Source: DASXKD01 sp963734725
Lineage (GTDB): Bacteria > Actinomycetota > Actinomycetes > Streptosporangiales > Streptosporangiaceae
Length of the DNA: 64,000 nt
Direction of reading: 5' to 3'
Assembly (NCBI GenBank): GCA_963734725.1
Contig: CAVTIX010000010.1
Span: forward strand, 92,568 to 156,567
Notes under the pieces: model-generated
The model's database searches: none
What the model was told of the DNA's origin: nothing
What the model saw: only the letters and a program-made list of their open reading frames with translations
Made by a program: the position numbers and the translations under genes
Shown here: positions 33,842 through 41,770 of the stretch, one piece after another
How positions within the stretch are numbered: the first letter of the stretch is position 1
How the letters are laid out: every line of letters starts with the position of its first letter

Positions 33842-34777
33842 TCACGGGGCCGAGTCACCAACCTGGGGCGCGTCCGGGTCCCCGCCCAGCATCGGGTCCA
33901 GGGTCTTTTCGAACCAATGTTGCGCGTAGGGCTCGTCGTTGAACGCGGCGACCTCGCGGTAGCCGGAGGCGCGGTAGAGGCCGATCGCCTCGGTCAGGGT
34001 GTGGTTGGTCTCCAGCCGGACGGTGCGCGCCCCGCTGGCCGCCGCCTCGGCTTCCAGGCAAAACAGCAGGCGCCGGCCGAGGCCCAGACCGCGCGCGGCC
34101 GGGGCGACCCACATCCGCTTCAGTTCCGCCGGAGCGGCGTCGTGGAGCTTCAGCGCGCCGCAGCCGACCGGCTCGCCGTGCAGGGTGGCGACCACCAGCA
34201 GGCCCGCGGGCGGGGTGAGTTCCGCGTCGTCGGCCGAGATGCTGCGGCCGGGGTCGAAGCCGCCGTCGAACCGCTCCGCCAGTTCGGTGAAGTAGGCACG
34301 CAGGCAGAACCGGGCGTCCGGATGCCGCGGGTCGCGCCGGGCGACGCGGACCGCCGAGGCCACAAGGAGCCGCTCGACCTCAGCCATGGCGCGGACCAGG
34401 CGGGTGCGCTGCGGATCGCTGAGCGGTTCCAGGATGGCCACGGCCGCGTCGTCAGAATGCCGGTCCAGCACGGCCCGCTCGGCCAGCCCGCGGGGAGTGA
34501 GGCGTGCCGTCCGGACCCGGCCGTCGGCGCCGCTGCGCTCCACCGCGACGAGCCCGTCCTGCTCCAGCGAGCGCAACAGCCTGCTCAGGTAGCCCGAGTC
34601 CAGGTCCAGCCGTGACCGGAGTGCACGGACGTCGCTGCCGCCCGGGCCGATCTCCCACAGCACGCGGGCCTGCCCCAGCGGGCGGCCGCGGGCCAGGAAC
34701 GCGTCGTTCAGCGCGCCGATCCGTTGCGTCACGGTCCGGTTGAACCGGCGGACCTGGCCAACCAGCTGGGAATCCAT
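33842..34777 (-). CDS. Fused MarR regulator / GNAT acetyltransferase
   Basis: 311 residues. Residues 1-145 are a MarR winged helix (LGQARVLWEIGPGGSDVRAL, DSGYLSRLLRSLEQDGLVAV, wing SGADGRVRTARLTPRG). Residues 155-300 are a GNAT domain with acetyl-CoA motif WVAPAARGLGLGRRLLFCLE and NHTLTEAIGLYRASGY. Such fusions are widespread in bacteria, and the acetyl-CoA domain may sense or modify the inducer. The start codon lies inside a perfect 24-base palindrome, a strong sign of autorepression. A PLP dehydratase gene is divergent from it and may be co-regulated. Confidence 0.93.
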   Translation of the reverse strand: MDSQLVGQVRRFNRTVTQRIGALNDAFLARGRPLGQARVLWEIGPGGSDVRALRSRLDLDSGYLSRLLRSLEQDGLVAVERSGADGRVRTARLTPRGLAERAVLDRHSDDAAVAILEPLSDPQRTRLVRAMAEVERLLVASAVRVARRDPRHPDARFCLRAYFTELAERFDGGFDPGRSISADDAELTPPAGLLVVATLHGEPVGCGALKLHDAAPAELKRMWVAPAARGLGLGRRLLFCLEAEAAASGARTVRLETNHTLTEAIGLYRASGYREVAAFNDEPYAQHWFEKTLDPMLGGDPDAPQVGDSAP

Positions 34778-34799
34778 TCTCTGACTATAGTCAGAGAAT
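34776..34799. promoter_or_regulatory. 24-nt perfect palindromic MarR operator covering the regulator's start codon
   Basis: Exact dyad: ATTCTCTGACTA followed by its complement TAGTCAGAGAAT. It covers the first bases of the MarR-GNAT coding sequence and its ribosome-binding region, and faces the divergent dehydratase gene 180 bases away. Occupancy would block initiation of the regulator. The repressor assignment rests on position. Confidence 0.78.
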
Positions 34800-34979
34800 T
34801 GCGGCGCTGGAAGGCCGCGGGAGCGCCCGCCCAGGTCGCTCGCGGGGACGAAGGCCATGGCACGCGCGGATTCCAGCATGAGCCCACCGTGGAAGACCCC
34901 GCCGGCCCCGGAACCCCGGCGCCTCGTGGTGACCAGTCGCACAGTGGCGGCCGGGCTTGGCCGTGGCAGGCTTGAGGGC

Positions 34980-35951
34980 ATGCGGTTCAGTTCCGAGGAT
35001 CTTGACTGGGCGGCCGCCATCGTCGGCCGCTGGGTGCCGCCGACACCGCAGTACGTGTGGCCACTGCTCGCCGAGTACGCCGGTGCTGAGGTGTGGGTCA
35101 AGCACGAGAACCACACCCCGACCGGGGCGTTCAAGGTGCGCGGTGGCCTGGTCTACGCCGAGCGGCTGCGCGCCGGGCGGCCGGAGGTCAAGGGGATCGT
35201 GTCGGCGACCCGGGGCAACCACGGCCAAAGTCTGGCCTTTGCGGGCCGGGCCGCGGGGATCGGCGTCACGATCGTGGTCCCCGAGGGCAACAGCCCGGAC
35301 AAGAACGCCGCTATGCAGGGCTTTGGCGCCGAGCTCATCGTGCACGGCCGCGACTACCAGTCCTCCCGGGAACACGCCAGCGAACTGGGCGCCCAGCGTG
35401 GCTTGGAGACCGTCCCCCCGTTCCACCCGGACCTGGTGCTGGGCGTGGCCACGTACGCCCGGGAACTGTTCGGCGCCGCCGGGGAGCTCGACACGGTGTA
35501 CGCGCCGGTGGGCATGGGCTCGGGCATCTGCGGCATCATCGGCGTGCGGGATCTGCTCGGCTTGCGCACCGAGGTGGTCGGCGTGGTCGCCGCCGAGGCA
35601 CCGGCCACGGCCCTGTCGTTCGGGGCCGGGCGGGTGGTCACCACCGACACCTCGCACACGTTCGTCGATGGCGTCGCCTGCCGGGTCCCGGACGCCGATG
35701 CGGTGGCCACCATCAACGCCGGCGCCGCTCGCGTCCTGGCCGTCAGCGAGGATGACGCGGCGCAGGCGATGCGGGTCCTGTTCAGCACCACGCACAACGT
35801 CCCCGAGCCCGCGGGCGCGCTGGCCCTGGCCGGGTTGCTCGCCGAACGGCGCCGGGCGGCCGGCAAACGGGTGGGCGTCATCCAGACCGGCGGGAACGCC
35901 GACACCGGCCTGCTTCTCCAGGTCCTCGCCGGGCAAACGCCCACGATCTGA
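34980..35951 (+). CDS. Threonine dehydratase-like PLP enzyme
   Basis: 323 residues, fold-type II. The PLP lysine is Lys52 in TGAFKVRGG, the substrate-binding loop is SATRGNHGQSLAFAG, and the phosphate loop is the variant APVGMGSGICGI rather than the usual SGGGG. The C-terminal IQTGGNADTG is typical. No ACT domain. It differs clearly from the enzyme encoded at 15.6 kb, so the two are paralogues with perhaps different substrates (threonine, serine or hydroxyaspartate). The start MRFSSEDLDW was chosen by homology to short family members. A terminator lies 78 bases after the stop. Confidence 0.9.
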   Translation: MRFSSEDLDWAAAIVGRWVPPTPQYVWPLLAEYAGAEVWVKHENHTPTGAFKVRGGLVYAERLRAGRPEVKGIVSATRGNHGQSLAFAGRAAGIGVTIVVPEGNSPDKNAAMQGFGAELIVHGRDYQSSREHASELGAQRGLETVPPFHPDLVLGVATYARELFGAAGELDTVYAPVGMGSGICGIIGVRDLLGLRTEVVGVVAAEAPATALSFGAGRVVTTDTSHTFVDGVACRVPDADAVATINAGAARVLAVSEDDAAQAMRVLFSTTHNVPEPAGALALAGLLAERRRAAGKRVGVIQTGGNADTGLLLQVLAGQTPTI

Positions 35952-36029
35952 CCGCCGGCCCCCGGGCGCCAGCGGCCACGGCCCTCGTTACGCAAGAAAT
36001 CCCAGGACCGGTCAGGCACCAGGCAAAGG

Positions 36030-36062
36030 CCGAGGGGACCGCCATGACGACGGTCCCCTCGG
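36030..36062. terminator. Intrinsic terminator between convergent genes
   Basis: Perfect 12-bp stem CCGAGGGGACCG / CGGTCCCCTCGG with a 9-base loop. A second, shorter hairpin (GGGCGCCG / CGGCGCCC) follows immediately at about 36064-36086. Together they separate the dehydratase and the secreted-protein gene. Confidence 0.8.
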
Positions 36063-36129
36063 TGGGCGCCGTTGTTACCGGCGCCCCATGGCCCTCAGCC
36101 CGGGGGAGGGCCCCCCGGGAGCAGCGCTG

Positions 36130-37812
36130 CTACGACTGCGGGCACGGGTTAGGGACGGTGTTCCGGAAATCGTTGTAGAGGCTCGCGGCAAAGCCGCCTG
36201 GCTGTGTGTAGTCCAGCGCCAGCAGCGTGCCGTACTGGCCGTTCTGCCCGAAGTCGCTGATCTGGCCCGGGATGTCGTTACCGAACTGCCAGACGCAACC
36301 GTGACCGCCCTTCTTGGTGGTGGAGAAGAATGGGTAGAAGGCCGCTGGCAGGCCCAGGTCGGACTGCGGGGTGAGCGTGCAGCCGGCGCCGGTGGTGGGG
36401 TCGCAGGTGCCTTCCACCGCCGGCAAGTCGGCTTCGAATCCCGCCTGGCTGTATTGCTGCCCGCCTGTCGTCGGGCTGCTGAACTGGAACGGCGTCGGGT
36501 GAATCTTGGTGTTGCCGTTAGGCCAGAGCTTCTGATAAGAGGCGCCGTCGAAGCCGGTGTTCGTGAAGGTGCAACCGGCGACCTTGTACAGCGGCGCCTC
36601 CTTGCCCGGGAAGCAGAACGCGTCATCGCCGTCCGGCGGCGTCGCGTTGACGCCCCGCCCCTCGGTGTCGCCCTTCGGGCAGACCGTCACCTTGCCGTCG
36701 GGCGTTACGCCGAACTCGGTAGCCGGGATCGGCTTCGGGCCGTTGCAGAACTGGAAGTGGCCGATCTCGCTGTCGAACGCGATGTTGTACGAATGCGCTG
36801 CCCAGGTAACCCGCGTCTTCGTGCTCGACGTGCTGTACATCGGGTGGAAGTTGTACGGGATCGCTTTGCAGGAGGTGCCGTTGGGGTCGTACTTGATCTG
36901 CGCGAAGCCGTTGGCCTTGCTGGCCGTCATGGACCCGCTCTGGCCCGTGGTGAGGTCGTTGATCGTCACCTTCAGGCCGTTTGGGGTGTCGCCGAACGCC
37001 ACCTTCAGGCGGTCCCCGGGGCTCATGAACAGGTCCTTGGCGGCGCTCGGGGTAAAGGTCCCCCCGGTCGTGGCGTCAAGTGGGTTCGCCGGGCCGGTGG
37101 ACTTGCCGTTCTTGGTGATGAAGGCGAAGTTCACGTACTCAAAACCGGCCTTGGCCAGGCACCCGGGGTTGTTCGCCTTATTGGTCACCGGGTTCAGCGA
37201 CAGGCTGTCGATGTTCATAGCGGCGCACCACTTGTTCGGGTCGCACGAGCTGGCGCCCACGGCCTTCTGCCACGTCGGCCACTGGATCCAGCCGGGCGGA
37301 TAGAACTGCATCTCCATGAACGCCTGGCCCACGTGCTTCGGGGAGGTGGAGGGAGACAGGATGTTGCCGTCGCTGTCCGGCGGGCAGGTCTTGACCTGCT
37401 CGGGGTAGGACTGCGTGTCGCACATCGCCATGCCGAACCAGTCGGCCCCGCTGAGCTCAAAGGAGTACGACTTGTTCACCTGGTTGGGGTTGCTCGCCGA
37501 AGGCTCTACCGGCAGCTTCACGTTGTAGCTCATGTGGTTGCCCGAGCCGGGCTTGTTCGAGTAGAAGAGCATGGACGGCTCGTCGTGGCCGACGTAGTGG
37601 CCGAACACATCGTCCGACTGCGCGACCTCGGTGCACATCGCCGCCGCCTGCGCGCAGTTGATGTGCGCGTGCCGGCTCAGGTTGGCGTGCTTGACGGCCG
37701 CGTGAGACGCGTGAGTCGCGGCTTGCGTGGAGCCGCTAGTCGCCACGACAGGCGCGATCGCGACCGCGCCTGCCACGGCTACATACACCCAGGACCTGAC
37801 GGGTTTTTTCAT
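36130..37812 (-). CDS. Large secreted protein of unknown function
   Basis: 560 residues with a Sec signal peptide (KKPVRSWVYVAVAGAVAIAP ... STQAA). The mature part is rich in aromatic residues, Gly, Asn and Ser, has a dozen or more cysteines that probably form disulphides, and contains motifs such as HYVGHDEPSMLFYSN, FYPPGWIQWPTWQ and FDSEIGHFQFCNG. There are no membrane helices after the signal, so it is exported. I do not recognise an enzymatic family. AAGGAGGTG seven bases before the ATG is one of the best Shine-Dalgarno sequences in the window, implying high expression. The VKOR/DUF929 system at 23 kb could serve its disulphides. Confidence 0.82.
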   Translation of the reverse strand: MKKPVRSWVYVAVAGAVAIAPVVATSGSTQAATHASHAAVKHANLSRHAHINCAQAAAMCTEVAQSDDVFGHYVGHDEPSMLFYSNKPGSGNHMSYNVKLPVEPSASNPNQVNKSYSFELSGADWFGMAMCDTQSYPEQVKTCPPDSDGNILSPSTSPKHVGQAFMEMQFYPPGWIQWPTWQKAVGASSCDPNKWCAAMNIDSLSLNPVTNKANNPGCLAKAGFEYVNFAFITKNGKSTGPANPLDATTGGTFTPSAAKDLFMSPGDRLKVAFGDTPNGLKVTINDLTTGQSGSMTASKANGFAQIKYDPNGTSCKAIPYNFHPMYSTSSTKTRVTWAAHSYNIAFDSEIGHFQFCNGPKPIPATEFGVTPDGKVTVCPKGDTEGRGVNATPPDGDDAFCFPGKEAPLYKVAGCTFTNTGFDGASYQKLWPNGNTKIHPTPFQFSSPTTGGQQYSQAGFEADLPAVEGTCDPTTGAGCTLTPQSDLGLPAAFYPFFSTTKKGGHGCVWQFGNDIPGQISDFGQNGQYGTLLALDYTQPGGFAASLYNDFRNTVPNPCPQS

Positions 37813-38044
37813 GCCCACCTCCTTGTGGATGAAGCCTCGGGCGGCATCCGCCAAGCTTTTCGCACCACCTGTCAACCCCCAAGGCACTTTGCATAGAATG
37901 GCAGCCCTCTTAGCCCGAGTCCATAGGGCACACGGGCGCGCCAGCGCCGTTTTGCATCGCAATCGCTAGGTGTGCGGCCGGTGAATCCGTTGGCCGCGGT
38001 ATCCGTGTCCTGATCCGGTGACGGGCGGCCGCCGTGGCCAGCGA

Positions 38045-38050
38045 CATAAT
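38045..38050 (+). promoter_or_regulatory. -10 element of a leaderless transcript
   Basis: CATAAT ends seven bases before the ATG at 38058, leaving no room for a Shine-Dalgarno sequence. No convincing -35 element is seen. Confidence 0.5.
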
Positions 38051-38057
38051 TGCGGCC

Positions 38058-38900
38058 ATGCGGGTGGTGCTGGCCAGCGAGCCGGGCGCGGCGGAACGGC
38101 CCAACGAGGACTTCGCCGCCGCCGTCCCCGGGGCTGTGGTGCTGCTGGACGGGGCCGGGTACGTGCCGGATTCGGGCACCGGGTGCGTGCACGGCGTCGC
38201 CTGGTACGCGCGCACGCTCGGCGGCCTGCTCGCCGCCGGGGCCTGCGACGACCGGGTGCCGTTGCCGGACCTGCTGAGCCGGGGGATCGAGCAGGTCAGC
38301 CGGATGCACGCGGGCACCTGCGACCTGCGCCATCCGGCCACGCCATCCGCCACGGTGATGGTCGCCCGCCAGCGCGGCGGCACGCTGGAGTACCTGGTGC
38401 TTTGTGACTCGGTGCTGCTGCTCCTGCGCCGCGCGGGTGAGCCGAGCGCCATCACCGACACCCAGCTGGAGGAGACCCAGGCCAAGCTCCGGCCGGCCGC
38501 CAGCCTGCCCGCCGGGACAACCGAGCACGACGCGGCATGGCGGGCCTACGGGCAGCGACTCGAAGCCGCGCGCAACCAGCCCGGCGGCTTCTGGCTCGCC
38601 GCCGCGGACCCGGGCGCCGCCGCGCACGCGGTGACCGGCGCCGAACCGCTGGCCGCGCTGTCGGCGGTCGCGCTGCTCAGCGACGGCGCCAGCCGCCTGG
38701 CCGACCGGTTCTGCCTGGCCACCTGGGCCGGACTGGGCGCCATCCTCACCGGGGAAGGCCCGGCGGGCCTGATCCGGCAGGTGCGCGCCGCCGAAGCGGC
38801 CGATCCCGAGGGCGAACGTTGGCCTCGCGGCAAGATCCACGACGATGCGACCGCCGTCCTCTGGGAATTGGCCGCTGGCGCCGAAGCCGCTAACTATTAA
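38058..38900 (+). CDS. PP2C-like protein phosphatase domain protein
   Basis: 280 residues. The pattern fits PP2C: RPNEDFAAAVPGAVVLLDGAG supplies the metal-binding aspartates near the N-terminus, PSATVMVARQRGG and YLVLCDSVLLLL form the central sheet, LLSDGASRLAD and HDDATAVLWEL the C-terminal Asp motifs. The usual DGMGG is DGAG, so activity is likely but unproven. PP2C enzymes dephosphorylate Ser/Thr on proteins, counteracting Hanks-type kinases. The ATG at 38058 is preferred over an earlier GTG because of the -10 sequence just upstream. Confidence 0.8.
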   Translation: MRVVLASEPGAAERPNEDFAAAVPGAVVLLDGAGYVPDSGTGCVHGVAWYARTLGGLLAAGACDDRVPLPDLLSRGIEQVSRMHAGTCDLRHPATPSATVMVARQRGGTLEYLVLCDSVLLLLRRAGEPSAITDTQLEETQAKLRPAASLPAGTTEHDAAWRAYGQRLEAARNQPGGFWLAAADPGAAAHAVTGAEPLAALSAVALLSDGASRLADRFCLATWAGLGAILTGEGPAGLIRQVRAAEAADPEGERWPRGKIHDDATAVLWELAAGAEAANY

Positions 38901-39105
38901 TTTTGAAAAACGACAGCGGTGGATAACCCGGACCTTTCGCGCGCCTGATTCGTGGCTGACGAGCGCTCGTCAACGTGGTTTCAGGCAGGCGCTGAGCGCC
39001 GCAGGCAGCCGCGCACTGGAGGGGTACGGGATTAGGCTTGGCGGCGAGGCCGCGCCCGCGCCGGGCCCCGGGTGAGGGGCCGGCGGGCGGAGGGACGAGG
39101 GGCCG

Positions 39106-39645
39106 GTGGCAGGGCAGGCTGGGCTGGGTTTCGGCGGGCTGCTGCGGCAGTTGCGCGATGATGCCGGGCTGACCCAAGAAGAGCTGGCCGAGGCCGCGCA
39201 GGTGAGCCTGCGGGCGGTCAGTGACCTGGAGCGGGGGATCAACCGCACCACCCGCAAGGACACCGCCCAGTTGCTGGCCGGCGCGCTGGGATTGGACGGG
39301 CAGCCGCGGGACTTGTTCGTTGCCGCGGCCCGCGGGCGCGGGACGGTCGAGGCCGTGCTGGCGGCCAGGCAAGGAACGCCGCCAGGGGCGTTTGCGGCGG
39401 CCGCAACCCGGGCGCTGCCGAGGGATACCGCGGCCTTCACCGGCCGCGAGGCCGAGCTCAGCCGTCTGGTGGCGGCGATTGATGGCCTGTCTGCCAGCGC
39501 TGGGGTTGTGGGCATTCACGCGATCGACGGGATGGCCGGGATCCGCGCCGCACCCCGCCCGGGACCGCTGGCGCGGCAAGTTCGCCACCCACCGCGACCG
39601 CAGGCTGGACGTGGCGCAGGCCCGCGCCCGCTAAACCGGCGCTAG
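39106..39645 (+). pseudogene. Truncated XRE-type regulator with beginning of an NB-ARC ATPase
   Basis: The first 75 residues are a good XRE helix-turn-helix (LLRQLRDDAGLTQEELAEAA, VSLRAVSDLERGI). After a linker come FTGREAELSRLVAAIDGL and GIHAIDGMAGI, exactly where a P-loop (GMAGIGKT) should follow in large SARP/NB-ARC regulators of several hundred residues. At about 39540 the homology stops in mid-motif and the last 35 codons are Arg/Pro-rich, with no resemblance to the family. In another frame the tail reads RWRGKFATHRDRRLDVAQAR before a stop, perhaps a fragment of some other gene. It looks like a deletion or recombination joint at the edge of the accessory region. Confidence 0.75.
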
Positions 39646-39679
39646 TGGTGCTGGCTATTGCCGCCAGCTGGCTCGAGTC

Positions 39680-39877
39680 TTACTCATCAGGAGCCGGCCT
39701 GCCCGGAACCTGAGGTTGCCTGCCCGGTTCGGCCAGATCGCCACTCATCGCCCGCTGGTAGACGGAGTACAACGCGCGGTCTTCCTTGCAGTCCCGGCCG
39801 TAGCAGTCGTGCTCAAACTGGTGGTCGTGCCAGGCGATACGCGCACGTTCGATCGCGGAGCGCTGGTGATCATCCAT
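39680..39877 (-). CDS. Small hypothetical protein
   Basis: 65 residues beginning MDDHQRSAIERARIAWHDHQ, with two histidine/cysteine clusters (WHDHQFEHDCYGRDC) that could bind a metal, followed by a polar Pro/Gly tail. GGAGGG seven bases upstream supports this start over longer frames. It converges with the truncated XRE gene. I do not recognise the family. Confidence 0.6.
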   Translation of the reverse strand: MDDHQRSAIERARIAWHDHQFEHDCYGRDCKEDRALYSVYQRAMSGDLAEPGRQPQVPGRPAPDE

Positions 39878-40211
39878 GTGCCCTCCTTCCCCATCCTGTC
39901 TGGTACCCGCTCCTGCCAGCATTGCGGCAGGTCGTACGGCCTTCCGCGGGGACGCCGTGCCGACGTCGAGCGGCTCAGCAGGTGAACACCGCAGGGAGGA
40001 AGATCTCCATACCATCTGCACACGTTCTGCTTGGCGCCTGCACACAAGCAAGTTGCGGTGCTACGTGACTAGGGCTAAGGCTCGCCGGGGCATCGGTGTC
40101 TCTCAGCGACTGACAGCACCTCACGGGTTGGCCAATGTCGGGGACTGATTCACCGGATTCGGTGAGATCGGCGGCCCACGGGTGGAGCACAGCTAATGTC
40201 CGCCACGGGTC

Positions 40212-40256
40212 TTGACAAGCAGGGGAGCAGCGCCTGATGATATCGGTCAGACGACC
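40212..40256 (+). promoter_or_regulatory. Promoter and probable autoregulatory site of the TetR gene
   Basis: A perfect -35 TTGACA at 40212, an 18-base spacer and GATGAT as -10, followed directly by the inverted repeat GGTC-AGAC-GACC (40245-40256), which extends into ACGACCGACCGA. A related run GTCGGTCGGTCGA occurs before the osmC gene at 43935-43947. A TetR dimer could bind both. Confidence 0.45.
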
Positions 40257-40299
40257 GACCGAGAATTATTGGCCGGGTCCAAGTCAGCGTGTGGGGGAC

Positions 40300-40905
40300 A
40301 TGGTGGTGGAGCAGAACACCCGGCTGCGGATTCTGGCCGCGGCTAAGGGCGTGCTGCTCGATGGTGGCTACGCGAACGTGGCGACCCGGAGCATCGCCGA
40401 AGCAGCGGGGGTGCCGCTGAGCCAGATTCACTACCACTTCGGGACCAAGCAGAACTTGATGCTTGCCGTGCTGGACATGGAGAACCGGACGCGGCTTGCC
40501 CGGCAGGCGGCGATGTATGAGGCCGACAAGCCATTGTGGGAGCAGTGGCTGCAGGCCTGCGACTTCTTCGACGAAGACCTTGAGTCGGGTTACGTGCGGG
40601 TGCTGATGGAAATGACGGCGGCGGGCTGGTCAAACCCGGAGATCGCTGAGGCGGTTTCCGCTCAGGTACAGGGCTGGTTCGATCTTCTCGCCGAGGTGGC
40701 GCAGCGAGTGGCCAATCGGTTCGGCCCGCTGAGCCCGTTCACCGCGGAGGAGCTGGCCGCGCTGGCGGGGCTGCCGTTCCTGGGGGCAGAAGCGGTGATC
40801 CTGCTCGGCCTGGACGAGTCGAAGGTTGCGGGGCGTCCGGCCCTGCGCAGGATCGGTGAGTTGCTGCGGTCGCTCGAGGAGGCGCGGGCGCCGGGGGGGC
40901 AGTGA
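40300..40905 (+). CDS. TetR family transcriptional regulator
   Basis: 201 residues from the ATG at 40300. The N-terminal helix-turn-helix is clear: RILAAAKGVLLDGGYANVAT, SIAEAAGVPLSQIHYHFGTK, followed by the NLMLAVLDMENR helix. The C-terminal half is the ligand-binding helical domain. As the first gene of a co-directional run ending with the P450, it is the probable local repressor. Its stop overlaps the following ATG (TGATG). An earlier start at 40237 would add 21 residues but would begin upstream of the proposed operator. Confidence 0.9.
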   Translation: MVVEQNTRLRILAAAKGVLLDGGYANVATRSIAEAAGVPLSQIHYHFGTKQNLMLAVLDMENRTRLARQAAMYEADKPLWEQWLQACDFFDEDLESGYVRVLMEMTAAGWSNPEIAEAVSAQVQGWFDLLAEVAQRVANRFGPLSPFTAEELAALAGLPFLGAEAVILLGLDESKVAGRPALRRIGELLRSLEEARAPGGQ

Positions 40906-41770
40906 TGAGGGCCTGCTACCCCGACAGCGATGGGCTCGTCGTTCGCGACGGTGTCGAGATCCGCTGGGAGCGCTACGGGCGGGGCCGGCGGCGATCCTGC
41001 TGCTGCCGGCCTGGTCGCTGGTGCATTCCCGGCATTGGAAGATGCAGGTCCCGTACCTGGCGCGGCATTTCACGGTGGTGTGTTTTGACGGGCGGGGCAG
41101 CGGCGGCTCCAGCCGGCCGGCCGGCAAGAGCGCCTACTGCGACGCCGCGTTCGCTTCGGATGCGCTGGCGGTGATGGACTCCGCCGGAATCACCAGCGCG
41201 GTCCTGGTGAGCGTCTCGCGCGGCGCATTGTGGGCGCTGCGGCTGTGCGCCGAGCATCCGGAGCGGGTGCTGGGGTCGGTGTTCATCGCGCCTACCGCAC
41301 GGCTGGCGCCGCCGCTTGCCGAACGCCAGGTAGAGCGCTTCGGCGAGGTGATCGCCGACCCGGTGGGCTGGCAGACCTACAACGCTCACTACTGGAAGGT
41401 CCATTACCCCGAGTTCGTCGCGTTCTTTGTGGGGCGCATCTTCACTGAGCCGCACTCGACGAAACAGATCGAGGACGCGACCGGATGGGCACTGGAGACC
41501 GATGGCGAGACGCTGGCGGCGGTCGACCGCGGCATTGAACGCTGTGACGCGGCGGCGGCTCGCCGGCAGGCCGCCCGGGTCGGCTGCCCGGTTCTGGTGA
41601 TGCACGGCACGCACGATGCGGTGCGCGGTTACGCCGAGGGCGAGGCGCTGGCCGATTGCACGGGCGGCACGCTGGTCACGCTCGCGGGCGCCGGCCATTT
41701 CCCGCACGCAAGGGACCCGGTGCGGGTCAACCTGCTCATCAAGCAGTTCGCGGATCGGGTCCGGCGATGA
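40905..41770 (+). pseudogene. Alpha/beta hydrolase, frameshifted near its 5' end
   Basis: The first codons (MRACYPDSDGLVVRDGVEIR, then WERYGRG) are in one frame; the rest, from PAAILLLPAWSLVHSRHW to the stop, is in another. One missing base near 40985, in the run GGGCGGGGCCGGCGGCG, explains it. Otherwise the enzyme is complete: the nucleophile Ser lies in LVSVSRGALWAL (variant of GxSxG), the acid in MHGTHDA and the His in GAGHFPHARDP. It shares the unusual EPHSTKQIEDATGWALETD with the next gene, so the two arose by tandem duplication. It is either non-functional or an indel error in the sequence. Confidence 0.82.

Noticed and set aside
34957..37896. Open frame of 979 codons on the plus strand overlapping the dehydratase and the secreted-protein gene
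   Set aside because: It runs out of frame through the dehydratase, across a terminator and antisense to a gene with signal peptide and strong ribosome site; no domain is visible in it.
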